Shown: one piece after another, positions 11,001-23,682 of the stretch
How the letters are laid out: every line of letters starts with the position of its first letter
Numbering within the stretch: position 1 is the first letter of the stretch
Assembly (NCBI GenBank): GCA_022578965.1
Contig: MU400589.1
Location: 1 to 64,000, forward strand
DNA length: 64,000 nucleotides
Reading direction: 5' to 3'
Source of the DNA: Xylaria sp. FL1777
Lineage: Eukaryota; Ascomycota; Sordariomycetes; Xylariales; Xylariaceae
Position numbers and translations under genes: made by a program
Notes under the pieces: model-generated
The model's database searches: none
What the model was told of the DNA's origin: nothing
Seen by the model: only the letters and a program-made list of their open reading frames with translations

Positions 11001-14000
11001 AAAAAAAAAAAACTAAACTTGAAAAATAAAATAAAGACCAAACCAATCTAGGCATACATTTACAGGGCCCCAATAGTTCCATCCAATGATGAGAACTTGA
11101 TGGCGAAAACTGTACATTGAGCCACAAAACACACAGCAACAGTGTGCGGCAGCAGTGTAAGAGATAGGTAGCAAGGGTAGGCAGAATCACTGCTGAATTT
11201 CAGGGTCTGTAAGGGTGCTGTTTAAGGTCATGGTCCCTGGCGAGCTGGTGCGGGCTATCAACAACCGGGTGAGGGGTCGTCCCTTTCGAAACCCGGCAAG
11301 CAGCTGCACGAGATGCATAGCGTAGCTGTGGAATGTAGAACGGGAACAGGGATAGTATACATACTCAGCAAGTAGTATAGAATCCCTTTGGAACTGCTTT
11401 CTGGAAAAGTATTGGAAAATGCCAATCTGCAGACAAGGGCAAAGCCTCAAAGGGACTAGATACCTAATGACCGAGGGACTACAGCATTAGTGCACTGACA
11501 ACCTCGAGGTACGGTATGTATTACCTAGAGTGCAGGTGTAGTATGACAGAGGTTGTCGAAACCAAGTTCCCTCCGGTTTTATTTATAAGTAAACGAGAAT
11601 GGGTGGATGATGTGATGAGGGACTGGATGGGGGGAGGTGGAGAGGCAGGTGGATTAGATGCGCAATAGTGTAGGCAGCCTGCCAACCAGCCAGCCAACGC
11701 CAAAGCCAAGGTTCCATGCACAAGCTCATGGATGTGCTGACTTGTGTGGCACGGAGTTGGCACAAAGGTATTGTTGGCAGGGGGCAATAATAGTGTCAGT
11801 AATAGTGTGAAGGAGGAGGCTTGGAATGAAGTAGGTAATAATAAGTGCTGTAATTCGCGGGACGGAGGAGGAATGAAACACAGGTGCAGTGGTTGAAGGT
11901 AGGTAGAAATAAATACAACATTTGTAGTGTACGCATAGTTTTGTCTTGCAAGAGGGCTAATTAATGGCTGCTACAGGCACAAGGGCACCCCAAAATACCG
12001 TGGACCTACGCTGTAATGATGATGGGATCTTGGGTATGACTGTGCGTCTCTGACACAGGGAGCACTGTGAAACGGTTACGTGAGACACTTCGGATGATAG
12101 GATTGGTACTGTATGCTTTGGTGTTCTGGGCATACAATGGCACAGTATATAGGCTAGGTTCATCCGATTCTTTGCACGGAGAGTTTATAGTAAATATACA
12201 GTGTGACTCGCTTGTGTCAAAGAGCTACACTAAACCTACCTACTGCGTATGTACTTACCCTAAACACATACCACTACAACCTGAGATGGCTTACTGAGTA
12301 GGATTGACACCAGACGGTAATTCGACAAGGTCTCTGACAAACTTCATCCCGGCTGACCGTTTTATTTGTAGATTGTTTCAGCATTGTATCTATTCTTCAA
12401 AAGAAAAAAAGAAAAAAAAAAAGAATGCGTTGTATAAGGCACCTCTAGGCCACCTGTTTACCTAGGTAGCTCTTACTCCGGGCAATGGTCCCTAGAGCTC
12501 GGTGCTCTAGTGATCCAATGCCCCAGTAGTGCTGTAGCGCGTTGACCTCCATTGCATCAAATGCCTCTCTACCTGTGACCACATCCTTCTATACCTACCT
12601 ATAGAACAATAGTAGAATCCTGAAAAGAAAAATAGATAGTGGCATGAGTTTGAGAATGGTAGCAGAATTTTAACCTGTTTGATACCATGTCATCCTTTTC
12701 ATCTAAACTAAATATGCTAATTGTTGACCTCCACTGATGGAAAAAGAATACCTACGGTAACTGTCTGCCCAGTCTAGGCCCTGCCGCCCTAAAGCACACT
12801 ACCTACAGGGCACAACAATACTTCGCTTTCCTGGGGTAGCAAGAACTAAAGTCAAACGAAAAGAACTTACTTGCAAACAAACACTGAACCTCAATTTTTC
12901 GTTTTAGATTGGACCTCTCTCTCTGGCCAAGGCTAGGTACATCCTACCTATCTGTAAATACCTATGTATGTATTAAATATCGAGGTACTTGGCCTGCCCT
13001 AAACGTAGGTACTGTAGGTACATTTACACAATCCACAATCCGGACGTTAGTTATCTCCAGGTGTTAATTAGCGAAGGTCCTACCTGTAACCCTCCATTTG
13101 TAAGGAGACTTATTAAGCCCTGGCCCACTAGCAAGACCTACTATTTACCTGCCAATCCTCTCCCCTCAGTTGGGATTGTTTATCACACGACGCAACGTAC
13201 CGCTGTCGAATTCACAACCTCATGCGGTTAGGGCCTATCTAACCACTTGTAGAACCCAATATTCAACTGACACTAACTGTAACTAAATGGAGCGAATGAC
13301 TTGTTGCCGCCTACCGGTATTTACCTCACCCGCTGCTCACTGCATTTCCCGGATCGACTGCTCAAAATGACCCAGCGGCCGGCACAATACAATACTGTAC
13401 AAAACAATTTCTCATAACAGACCAGAGTGTGTCGGATTTTACAGACATACATGTACAGACAGACAGACAAACGACAACGACAACGACGACAACAACAACA
13501 ACCATCCACCAGCTCCCAAATCGGTGCCTACATGTATATGCCTGGCAGCCGACCTACAGGAATGCGCATTGCTGAACTGCCAACTACATACATACATATA
13601 CCTACCTAACCTACATACCGCTGCTACTACCTGCTACATACTGAAGTACCTACTCAATCCGAGGGCTTAGCTGTACGCTACGCTACGGTACGGTACGGGT
13701 GCGGTAGGTTAGATAGGTAGCGTATGTGGTAGGTGGTGTAGTAGGTAGTGTAGTGTATCTATCTACCTGGGTATAGTCAGTCTTAGGGGAAATCCTGCTG
13801 CCCGCCCAACCCGGCTCGTTTCCCTGTCACATCCTCTCTCGTGTGTGTGGCCGTCCAGCCGGTCGTCTATTCGCCTCTCTCTCTCTCACTCTCTCTCTTG
13901 GCCTCTCCGTCCCTCTTCTTCTCCCCCTTCCGCCCCTCAGTCTCTTCTCTGTAGCGTCTGTCTATCAGCCTGTCTGTCTACACCACCACGACGCATTACG

Positions 14001-14040
14001 CCGTCGTTAATCGGCAGACTCTCGCATAGAGGAGTACACC
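8073..14040. other. long low-complexity intergenic region before the LAMMER kinase
   Basis: About 6 kb holds no gene I can support. It contains many TACCTA/TAGGTA runs (for example 9417-9432, 13596-13612 and 13705-13755), a TG-rich tract at about 9471-9527, A-rich runs near 9695-9725, 10998-11015 and 12396-12425, and a pyrimidine-rich stretch at about 13858-13985 with a CT microsatellite near 13876-13900, just before the kinase ATG. It probably includes a long promoter and 5' UTR. Short open frames inside it are low-complexity and look spurious. Confidence 0.55.
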
Positions 14041-16498
14041 ATGTCAACCCCAACGACTGCCACGGCCACATTGCCTCCCCATTACCGCCATCACCATCAC
14101 CCGCCTCCTCACCATCACCACTACCCAGCGTATCCAACGCTGCCAACCAGCGGCTACCGCCCTGTGGCTCCGGGCCCACCAAATACCCTCCTTCCCACTC
14201 CTTCCTCGACCGCTTCGACCGCTTCAACAGCACCTGTCCTCAATCGACAATCGCAACAACAACAACAACAGCAGCAGCAGCAGCAGCAATACCATCACCA
14301 CGCTGCTACTGCCGCCACCACCGCCGCCGTTTCAGCTGCCTCGTCATATTCGACCAATCAACCCTATCCCGCAAACGAAGCACCTCCAAATGGGACCGCT
14401 GCTTCTGTAGCCTCTGCACGACACCTTTCGACGAGAACACATTCCACGCCTCATTCCGAAACACATCATCCAAATATGGCATATACAGAAACCCAGCCGA
14501 GGAAACGTAGAAGGTCGAAGGAGCCCGATTGGAAACAGTTCTACAAAAACGGCCTGCCTAAAGAAATAATCGTCATAGACGACACCCCAGAACCTGAGAC
14601 AAAAACGTCGACTGCCGCTACTTCCAGGACGTATACCAATGACACCGCCAACGGCTCGACAAATAAGCCAGCTTCTCGCCACGTTGCCAAGAAACGGAAG
14701 AAGGAGGACGAGTTTTACAACGAAAGTCTGTATGATGCCAGGTTAAATGGCTCATACAATCAGCCCTCTAACAGTGGCTCCGCTTCTACAGATCGGACCA
14801 CGTCGGGCTACAATACCACGGCACCGACGTCTCTTTCTTCAAATGGGCAGTATGATTACGAGGCACCTCAGACCGGCCAGAAGCGAAAGCGCACCCGACA
14901 ACAGATTGCTCAAGATGCGAAGCGAAGAGAAGTTGAGGTTCTTGGTGACGGTTTCCTCGAGTACCAACCTCCTCAAAAGCCGATAAAGAAATGCGGAGAA
15001 GTGGCTGTGCGCGTTGTCAACGACGTGGGTGCCGGTCCCCCTTTGTATTGTCATGAGATTAAATACTGACTTGATATCTCTAGCGTACACATCAGGCTGG
15101 TGTCAAGATTGATGACGATGACGGCCACTACATAGTGGTCCCCGATGCCGATCTCACATCGCAATGTCAGTTCTTTCGCTCTATTTTTCACTAGCCTACA
15201 TCGTACTCTAACGGTTGCATAGATCAAATCAGGAAACTTCTTGGACAAGGCACCTTTGGCAAAGTTGTCGAGGCCCGGGATCGCAAGCGAAGTAAGCTTG
15301 TTGCAATCAAAATTATTCGAGCTGTACAAAAGTACCGAGACGCCTCGAGGATCGAGTTGCGAGTGCTTCAGACGCTGAAAGCCAACGACCCGGAAAACCG
15401 CAACCGATGTATCCATCTACGAGACTGCTTCGATTTCCGCGGCCACATCTGTATAGTAATGGATCTGCTGGGCTCAAGTGTGTTTGATTTTCTGAAGAGC
15501 AATAACTTTGTTCCTTTCCCGAACAGTCAAATACAGAGCTTTGCTCGCCAATTATTAACGAGCGTCGCCTGTGAGTCCAACTCGAACAAGCCATAGCCTG
15601 TTTCACGCTGACACATAATCCAGTTCTTCATGACCTAAATCTTATCCATACCGATCTCAAACCCGAGAATATTCTCCTTTGTGACAGTGCCTATCAGACC
15701 TTCACCTACAATAGGCGAATACCATCGTCAACAAATGGCACAAATCGGCAAGCTACACAGCGCAAGGTTCTACTGGATACCGAGATTCGTTTGATAGATT
15801 TTGGGTCCGCCACTTTCGACGACGAGTATCACTCGTCCGTTGTCTCCACTCGCCACTATCGTGCCCCGGAGATCATACTTGGCCTTGGCTGGTCCTTTCC
15901 GTGCGACATCTGGAGTATCGGATGTATTCTGGTCGAGTTTTTCACCGGGGACGCACTCTTCCAGACTCATGATAATCTCGAACATCTAGCGATGATGGAG
16001 AACGTGTGTGACAGCCGAATTGACACACATCTCGTACAGCAGGTCAACAAATCAACATCACGCAACAGCAGCAATTCCCCTGCCAAGTATGTTTTGAAGT
16101 ATCCGTGGAAGCGAGGCAGATTCTAATATAACAACTAGGTATTTCAAACGTTTAAAACTAGATTATCCTACCGCCGATACTACAAGGGCATCTAGGCGAT
16201 TTGTTCGAAATATGAAACGGCTAAGTGTAAGTTCAAACCTACTGGTATTAAACTCTATCTAACATGATGTTAGGATATTATTCCGAGCACAAGTCCTTTT
16301 CTTCGGCTCTTTCTAGATCTTTTAAACAAGATCTTTGTATATGACCCGGCGAAGCGAATCACTGCTCGTCAGGCTCTAGCACATCCGTGGTTTCGAGAAG
16401 CTGCCATTCCCGATGATGGAACCGAGGCTTTAAAAATCCGACTGGAACGTGCGAGGGATAGCGAGTACCATACATCTCGAGTCCCAGTCGCAGCATAG
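14041..16498 (+). CDS. LAMMER-family dual-specificity protein kinase (CLK/KNS1/Lkh1-like)
   Basis: Six exons (14041-15024, 15084-15165, 15223-15570, 15624-16086, 16139-16226, 16274-16498) give 729 residues. Residues 1-330 are disordered: His/Pro-rich, a run of 12 Gln (72-83, DNA 14254-14289), and basic nuclear-localisation-like KRRR/KKRKK clusters. The kinase domain follows: glycine loop GQGTFGKV (363-370), Lys385, HTDLKPEN (480-487, catalytic Asp482), DFG at 530-532, and the family signature EHLAMME (591-597). The domain ends near HPWF. LAMMER kinases phosphorylate SR splicing factors and govern growth, stress and aggregation responses. All five introns have GT-AG ends and keep phase. The ATG at 14041 follows a CACC context and a pyrimidine-rich leader. 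Confidence 0.95.
14254..14289 (+). repeat. CAA/CAG trinucleotide tract coding poly-Gln
   Basis: Twelve consecutive Gln codons (five CAA, six CAG, one CAA) lie in the disordered N-terminus of the LAMMER kinase. Such tracts vary in length between strains. Confidence 0.9.
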
Positions 16499-17391
16499 GA
16501 GAGCTACAATCCCCTTCAGGAACAATGTTTATATCGAAGGAAAAATGTACATTTCACCAGGACTAAAGTTTTATGATGCATATGTTGGCGGGGTTATATG
16601 CCCATATCTCTATCAGCGTGCATGACGGGTGGTACCCAAACGGCGTTTTGACCAGCATTAAGTGGTATATCCAAGGTAATGCCAGCACTTTACATAGAGA
16701 AATCTGTCAAAGGACATCCATGATCAAAGGGCATTGACGTAGTTACGTCTTATCAATATATACTTTGCACCGGGCAATATTATCGTTACCAGCATTTTTC
16801 TCTGCAGATAATGGATGGGTGCTTGGTGCTTCATTGTCTGATAACCAAGAATTTGGTCGAGCCCAGTAGCCAGTAATTTGACAACTGGAAGGTATTTACT
16901 CTTGTTTCTTCTAGTGAGTGCATTTTCCTTCGAGCCATGCTAACACTACTTCTTATAGCTTGTTCTGCAACAGCTCCTGTTTATATATCGTTCCGTTCTC
17001 AGGGTCCATGTCCTCTTCAACTCCGAGCAGCGGAAACAATGCACATGTTTACAAAACACGGCAAGTACATTCGAAACAAAGGAATACTCGTTCAGTGTGC
17101 TGAGAATCGTCGGAAGAAAGCCACAATGCACTCGATGTCTTTGAAACGATAGTCCTTGTCTTGCTGTTTCAAAGCGAGGCGCGAGGTGCTCTGGAAGTTA
17201 TAATACGAGTCCATTCGACCCGCCAGAAACTATTCTCTCCAACTATAAGCCCTCGTTGCCTTATTCAATCAAAATTACCTACCTACAATTGATTTATCAG
17301 CCGAAGCTGACTCCATTTTCGCCTGTGAAATCACCTCCTTAAATCAGAACAATTTGTTACAAACTCTCCGCTGTCTTGTGTGTATCTCCTC
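16499..17391. other. intergenic between LAMMER kinase and following gene
   Basis: No gene is seen. It holds the 3' UTR of the kinase and the presumed promoter of the 17.4-kb gene. Short open frames near 16918-17152 lack start context and domain resemblance. Confidence 0.5.
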
Positions 17392-19584
17392 ATGAGTATT
17401 GGGATTCAGGACTTATCGGACGAGCTCGTCACGCGCATCGCCAACCTGCTTGCACGACGTCCCGAATACGGCATCGCTATCCCTTCTCGGAGATGGCTGC
17501 AAAGACAAGAAGAAAAAATAAATCATCTTCCCAAAGAATTACTAAGGCCGTCAAGCCTAAAGCGTCTAGCAATTAAGATTGTTGATCGCATCGACCCGAA
17601 CATTGTCGACCCGCAGGCGGTGCTCTGCAAAACGCATTCTGCCCTTAACCCCTTTCTGATACGAAGACTTTTCATTGCCCTCGCGTATGAAGTCACAGTT
17701 CACACAGATTCCTTGCGTTCATGGCAAGGCAGAGCCTTGGATCCTGAGCTTTCTGCTCTTGTTGGACGACTTGACTCGATTGTGGCACTGTGGACTGCGC
17801 CCCGACTTTTCCACGAGATATACGGGCTCGCTCCTTTCGACGGCCACCACGTATTTGTCAAATCTGGATGTGAAGCCTGTTGCCTTGCGGCTGTGGGTGC
17901 CAGCGGCCGAGCCCTAGCAGACCTCCGAGCGGCTCTCATTGACCGCATGGAACGCCGTCGGGACAAGCCTTCAGGTAAGAAACCTCGTCTATACCGTGTT
18001 GTGGAAGCTTGGATCGACCAGCTTCGAAAGCACCGCGACACCGTGGACCGACCTGAACAATGCAGGGCTCTGAGTGAAGCTCTACTAGTCGACCTGAGGA
18101 TGGCGAGACCTCAGATCAAAGCGTGGCGAGTTGAACAAAAACAGCACCACGCCGCATTACGAGCTGCACAACGTCCTGTATATGCCGAGCTTCGAAGGAC
18201 CCGTACAGGCGCCGAGATTGCGCTTCTTCCTCCCAATGCTGGTCATGTAAGACGAACAAGAAACGGAATTCCGGTTGCCCTGGTCGACATTGGTGGAGCT
18301 GAAGACCAGAGAAGGGCCGCCATGTCCAGGGACAGAAGGGAGAGTATCTATCGTCCTGATAGTCTTTCTGGGTATTCTAGCGTGCATGATCGACAGCAAG
18401 CTGCTTATGACCCTAGTACCAGTGCTGGCCCTCGGCCTCCTGCCCCCGAGCCGGTCCGAGTGAGCGGACCTAGTGACGGTTTACCGACCGAATCTTTTCT
18501 TCATCGATTTGAGCAAGAGGTGTCTATCCACGACGATGCTGATCGCTACAACTCCGAAGAAGAAAAAGAACTAGACGAAATTGACTACATCGAGGAAAGC
18601 AGAGCTAAAGTACAGGACTGGTGGGCTACCCAAGTATCTCAGTCTGAACTAGATCTCAGTCAGGACGATGCTGAATCCATGTTGTCAATGGTACACCCTG
18701 CCTTTCGCCCTAGTGCCAGTCATATCGCCGTATCAGCTCTGCCAACTCCCCTTCATTTCAAGAAGGATCGTGAACCACGTGCCAACCAAACTAGAGGGCG
18801 TCGTAACTCGGCACCGAGTGTATGGACAGATTGTACTGCGTACACGGCAGATCCGAATTCCACGGGGCCCGATACTGCTGACATACCGCCAGTGCCAAGG
18901 ATACCCTCGGAGTATAGACAGAATGGACGCCCCTCGCCGGATGGTGATATCACTCCTGAAACCACTAGAGACTCCATCACTTCGCCGTCGTCATCGAACA
19001 CGAATAGCAGGGACCCACCGCCTAATTGGCCTGCTCCGCCGCGCGGACATCCCCCAGTCACCCTTGAGAATCCACGTTATCAGCGATTATTTATCCCAAA
19101 TTCTGATGCGGGCTCTACACTCTCAGAACAACGGAACGCGTTCCTTATGGAACGCTTCAGGCCGAGGGGGGAGGACTTGCAGGAGAGAGACTCTCTTCGT
19201 ACTCGCCCCGGGACATCCACACCGGCGCCATCACAGACCCGCCGGAGAACGAGGCCCGTCTCCAGAGCATCCAGCTCCGTCTATAGCAGAAGCAGCGTAG
19301 CATCCATTTCTAGCGTGGTCCCATCTCTCGGTTTCTCGCATGAGAGTATTGCCGAGTCTGAACTCCGTGAAGGGATTAGGACGCCAAGGCAGAGAGACGT
19401 AGTACCCGGAATGACATCGCCATCCACACCCGTTGCGAGCGAAGGGCGGTGGCGGCAGGGCAGGGCCACCGCCTCGGAGGTTGACCTTGAGCCACCCCAT
19501 GAGTCTACAAGTGATGCCCGCTGGACCCGGCATCCTAACGCCTCTTCCGTCACGCAAATTAATACCTTTCGGGGGAAGATGTGA
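17392..19584 (+). CDS. hypothetical protein with helical N-terminus and disordered Ser/Pro/Arg-rich C-terminus
   Basis: A single uninterrupted frame of 730 residues starts at the ATG at 17392 (MSIGIQDLSDELVTRIANLL). The opening resembles an F-box-like helix (LSDELVTRIANLL), but too little matches to claim an F-box. Residues about 50-250 are predicted helical and rich in Leu, Arg and Ala, with a Cys pair in SGCEACC. From about residue 300 the chain is low-complexity, rich in Ser, Pro, Arg and Thr, with an acidic stretch (EEEKELDEIDYIEE) near residue 390. It has no signal peptide or membrane segment. I do not recognise the family. Length, codon texture and lack of stops over 2.2 kb make it a real gene; a regulatory or scaffold role is only a guess. 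Confidence 0.85.
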   Translation: MSIGIQDLSDELVTRIANLLARRPEYGIAIPSRRWLQRQEEKINHLPKELLRPSSLKRLAIKIVDRIDPNIVDPQAVLCKTHSALNPFLIRRLFIALAYEVTVHTDSLRSWQGRALDPELSALVGRLDSIVALWTAPRLFHEIYGLAPFDGHHVFVKSGCEACCLAAVGASGRALADLRAALIDRMERRRDKPSGKKPRLYRVVEAWIDQLRKHRDTVDRPEQCRALSEALLVDLRMARPQIKAWRVEQKQHHAALRAAQRPVYAELRRTRTGAEIALLPPNAGHVRRTRNGIPVALVDIGGAEDQRRAAMSRDRRESIYRPDSLSGYSSVHDRQQAAYDPSTSAGPRPPAPEPVRVSGPSDGLPTESFLHRFEQEVSIHDDADRYNSEEEKELDEIDYIEESRAKVQDWWATQVSQSELDLSQDDAESMLSMVHPAFRPSASHIAVSALPTPLHFKKDREPRANQTRGRRNSAPSVWTDCTAYTADPNSTGPDTADIPPVPRIPSEYRQNGRPSPDGDITPETTRDSITSPSSSNTNSRDPPPNWPAPPRGHPPVTLENPRYQRLFIPNSDAGSTLSEQRNAFLMERFRPRGEDLQERDSLRTRPGTSTPAPSQTRRRTRPVSRASSSVYSRSSVASISSVVPSLGFSHESIAESELREGIRTPRQRDVVPGMTSPSTPVASEGRWRQGRATASEVDLEPPHESTSDARWTRHPNASSVTQINTFRGKM

Positions 19585-20180
19585 TGACGTGACCGGGGAA
19601 ATAGAGTAAGTTGATAATTGCATAGCCTCAGCTTGTTTTCGCCATGCTTCTCTGTAGGATATGTAAGTCTCTCCCTCCGTGAATAACTGCCTTATGTTTT
19701 TTTTTTCTTTCTGTTCCCCTGCTTAAGTAGGTAAGTATACCAACCTAGATAGGTGCGTTTTGTAAAATATAGATTGCGACATTATTATAGAAAATTTCTC
19801 ACTTTTACATTTCCAAATCTACTTCATTTTATCTTGTGATCTCTTGCCTTTTACTTCCCCCGCGGCGACCCAATATATAGTGACATACTTGTTTCGGTGA
19901 GATAAGTCACGGTATTGGTTGGAAATAATTCCCTCGGTTATCTTAGAGAAAACAGGAAAGCCACAAGTAGAAGAGCTTTTCATTGTTTCTGCGTAGTTAT
20001 AATAAACAGATTAAAAAAAGCCATTTGAACTTTCTTAACTGAAACTTTATTGGCTAAAGCCCAATGGACATTCACCCGGTGCCTGGCCTAGCCTTTAATT
20101 GGTTAGACTCACAGCTCCACAAACCCCTAGACTTAGGCTAAGTTTTATCGTCGCCACACCAGTGGTGATCCACCAAAAAC
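19585..20180. other. intergenic
   Basis: About 600 nt are AT-rich with a T-run near 19699-19709. Nothing coding is seen; it includes the 5' flank of tRNA-Ala. Confidence 0.5.
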
Positions 20181-20276
20181 GGGCGCATGGTCTAGAGGTA
20201 TGATATTCGCTTTGCATCTGAATAGTTCAGAATAAATGCCTGCGAAGGGTCCGGGGTTCAATTCCCCGTGCGTCCA
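20181..20276 (+). tRNA. tRNA-Ala (anticodon TGC) with 24-nt intron
   Basis: The acceptor stem GGGCGCA/TGCGTCC includes the G3:U70 wobble pair that is the identity mark of alanine tRNA; the discriminator is A. The anticodon stem is TTCGC/GCGAA (20206-20210, 20242-20246) and the anticodon TGC lies at 20213-20215. A 24-nt intron occupies 20217-20240, one base after the anticodon. The T-arm is CCGGG-GTTCAATT-CCCCG-like. It reads GCA alanine codons. Confidence 0.92.
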
Positions 20277-20286
20277 ACCAATCTTC

Positions 20287-20299
20287 TTTTTGCATTTTT
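20287..20299 (+). terminator. Pol III terminator of tRNA-Ala
   Basis: Two runs of five T residues (20287-20291 and 20295-20299) start 10 nt after the tRNA end. Confidence 0.7.
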
Positions 20300-21405
20300 G
20301 CTCTTTTATTTAGTGTTTTTTGTTTTCTTTGGTTGGCTTTGTTGGCTAACCTACTTTCTTCACTTATTCGAATCATGAATGAATGATGTTGGTGGTACAC
20401 GCAATGGGGGTTGAATCGAACTTTGCACTAGTCACGGCAAGAAACTATGGGCTATTGAAGCAATAAAAAGGGGCAGAAGGGTGAATAAACAAGCAAACCT
20501 ATTATTATATATATACTAACTAACTATTACAGTAATTACCACCTATGTTAGGACAGGAAATGGTCGACATAATATTCCACAGCCGGCCCTGTCTATTATG
20601 GCGACCAGTAGTTTATTAGATACCAAATGAGAATAATAATGATCATGAAGTTGGGGCATCAAGAAAATTGGAAGCCTACAACATAGCCCTTCTAATAAGG
20701 ACAATAGAGGGAATATCTACTTCCTCCTTGTTTCTCCCGCCGGAGACCTATATGCCCAAGTTTTCAAACTACATCATAAGTAAAACACTCTCCACGGATC
20801 CCACATTCACATCATATGGGATGGCAGAACTGTCAGCAGTGAAAAGGTCTGTGATAGGCATGCATCCTAATGTGTCAGTCTCCTAAGAGAATCTCATCCA
20901 AGTTGCTAAGGGCTAGCTGAGTTGCTAGGCTACTAGGCTACTGGATCATCAAAACCGGGTCTAATATTGTGATACATATACGTGACAAAGAGCAAATGCT
21001 GAGCTGTTGTGGTGTAACAATAGGAGAGGGGGGCCAGTGTCTAAATCACCAGTCACTGTGAATCACTGTGAATTACATGTCAATTACCTAGGTACTCCTT
21101 GTCTCTCCGACGACAACGACGACAACAATCTACTTCGTTGCGCTACAGTATATTCTTCGATGCAGGAACCCTAGCGATAGGGCTCTAGTAGCTACTGCCT
21201 CGCCCACGACCCCATTTCGTTGATCATAGACGTATAAATTCTGTCTCCCTGTATCCTACCACTTTTCTTCCGTTCTATCACAGGGGTAGATTTTGATACT
21301 CTGGTAACTTAGACCTATCCTTCTCACATCTTATCTGGATAAGTCATCGTACCATCAGTCATATACAACCCATCATTGGGGACCGAAGAGTGCGAAGCGA
21401 GGATA
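20300..21405. other. intergenic, promoter side of MYND gene
   Basis: No gene is supported. An open frame at 20668-20886 has no resemblance to known proteins. A short repeat occurs near 21042-21073 (AATCACTGTGAA repeated). Confidence 0.45.
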
Positions 21406-22320
21406 ATGGCAGACCAGAAGAAACTCATCCAGTCCTGGGAAGACCGGGCCTACTTCCCACCCTTCAGTACCATACCGTCCGAGTACGAGATTAGCATCGG
21501 ATTGTATCCGGAGAAGCACTACTGTCTGCTGGCCGAGATTGTCCTCACCGATACCATCCTACGGCCACGCCTTCTTTGTCGGGATATCACGGGCTTCAAA
21601 TTTACCGTCGAATTCTACTGCCGCAACGAGACCGATATGCCACGAATCCTGGAGCATTTCACGCCCGGCAATACCATCGTCCTATTCTACGCGCCAACTC
21701 ACGTCTTCGAGGATAAGAGTATCAACATCCGCCTCAACAGCTCGCGTGAGTCTATGGTATGTAGCCCCTCGCTGACCCCGTTGCATGCGACGTAGGAGAC
21801 TTTCTCGCCGCGGACTCTAACGACATTTCATGATGCTGTAGATCATTCCTCTAGAGCTTAGTGACGCTATCACCATGAACAAGCAAGCCGTCGAATTTGT
21901 GAACCGCGATGGCACGTCCCGGAAGTGTCATGGCTGCGGCGAAGTCAAGGCCAATCTCGACAAATGCGGCCGGTGCATGCTGTTCCACTACTGCAACCAA
22001 GTAAGTGTACTACCCAGTCTAACCCCCTATAACCTTCGCTTCTTCTACCGCCCGGGGCCGTACGGGCTAATGCAAACCTTTCTAATCGTGTTGAAAGTTT
22101 GCTAATTCGTGGAAAGGAATGCCAAAGGAAGGGCTGGGACGAACACAAGAAGTTCTGCAAGATCCTCAAGAACGAGAACGTGAAGAAGATGCTGGCGCTC
22201 GACTACGCCGACATATCTGACGGTCCGATTCATTTTGTTAGCACGTCTAGCGGCGGTGGTCATCAGCCTCACGGGATGGAAAACGGCCACTTCTGCTCTG
22301 CGGAAATTGGCGAAGCATAG
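21406..22320 (+). CDS. MYND-type zinc-finger protein
   Basis: Exons 21406-21756, 21842-22000 and 22117-22320 join at phase 0 to give 237 residues, starting MADQKKLIQSW. Residues 1-117 form a compact non-catalytic domain with PPFSTIPSEYEI and several hydrophobic strands (GFKFTVEFYC). The MYND finger spans 146-184: CHGC, CGRC, YCNQEC, then H180 and C184, with all zinc ligands present. The exon 2/3 junction falls inside the finger and rebuilds YCNQ-ECQ exactly, which confirms the intron. MYND fingers bind proline-rich peptides and act in protein-protein contacts, often in transcription control. There is no SET domain. Similar short fungal proteins are mostly uncharacterised, so the role is unknown. 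Confidence 0.9.
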
Positions 22321-23682
22321 AGCATGGGAGTAATGTGGATAGGGAAAAATGAAGCTGATCATGTGCAAGAGATGGTGTCGTCGCTCTTCTATCTTTTCTC
22401 GATTCCTCGTGAGCTCACTCGTAAAAGTACGGCCTTAAGGGACAGTTCGCAGAGTGATATACGGAACTAGACGTTTCAGGGTGAAGACTGGATGAAGCTG
22501 GCCACAGAAGTAGGCAGATATCTAGTCAGTCCCTAGCCTATGTACTTGTCTTCTCTCAGCTCGGCAATAAATATTGTGTCGGTGCCACCAAAATTCTAAT
22601 GTGAAGGACGGGATTTACGAATCCTATGATAGCCGCAGTAGGTCGGTACAGTGCATAAGTTTGTGAGTTGTAAAGTAGAGAGATATAGTACTGTTTACAC
22701 TGACGTTCAATATATCAAGAGACACACCCTAACAACGCGTCGTTCGTTATTGCTTGTTTGATGTCGCAAAGCACCTGCAGTCGGTTGAGATGTATCTTGG
22801 TAAGTACCTAGGTTGTGGTTCACTTACCAGTAGTTCCACCGGTTTAATCTCTAAGTCACCATTGACCTCGACGAGGGTAAGGTCGAAGAGAAGTTTACAA
22901 CAGTGAAGACTACCTAATAGAACGAGTTTCCAATTAGTGGGACGCCTGATATTACTAAATAGGCAACTGCTTGACTTAAAACAAGCTTTCTTTTTTCTCC
23001 GTTCAATACTCTATGCACTTAGTCATACGAAACCTAGGATGAACAAAAAAGAAACAGTTTCGGGGTGTTACATTTAGCCTTTCTCATTTGTTGGCAGCCA
23101 GGTTGCATGTAGCAATTCGGAAAGGTCTATGTTTTATGACCTCGAAACATGTTCAAGGTAGAGCATCTTATTGGTCCAGGACGAGATGACAGGCCACAAT
23201 ACTCTATATGTCTCCCGCCTAGTGAGGTAGCGGGCTCGACAAATGACTATCGTGTGGGGGAGCAGGGGGCTCGGAGAATGCGATTAATTCGTCAATTTCG
23301 TATGGGGACTAACGAACTGAAGCTCCAATTCCTAGATACAGGCCAGCTGCTACACTACTCTGCGATTATATAACCTTCCGAATCCGGAAGTTCTGCTCCG
23401 TATCATCATGCGCTGGAATACTAGTGCTCTCTGGCCGCGTAGGCCTCGGTCTTGGTTTGGCAGGTGGAATGCCATGCTATGCATCCCTGAGCTCAGTACC
23501 CGCGATAACAGGCTCGCTGTCGCGGGTTTGACATAGCAGGATGGCCGCTGTATAAGTACAAGAAACGGCTTCCAAGATTCCTTGCCAAGATTTTTTGCGT
23601 GTCTTTACCAGTGCCTGTCCTGCTTGGCGCCTATTCCCTTTCGTGTCCCTCCTCGTGACCTGGAGGACGTCTGATTACAATC
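22321..23682. other. intergenic
   Basis: No gene is supported. The proximal part (about 23400-23680) is the likely promoter of the RNase T2 gene. An open frame at 23149-23373 has no recognisable content. Confidence 0.45.

Noticed and set aside
13845..14510. 221-codon plus-strand frame overlapping the LAMMER kinase start
   Set aside because: It is Ser/Leu/Pro low-complexity from the CT-rich leader and then an off-frame reading of the kinase N-terminus, whose own frame continues into a full kinase domain.
18668..19300. 210-codon plus-strand frame inside the 17.4-kb gene
   Set aside because: It is off-frame within a 730-codon frame whose composition is far more protein-like; there is no sign of an overlapping gene.
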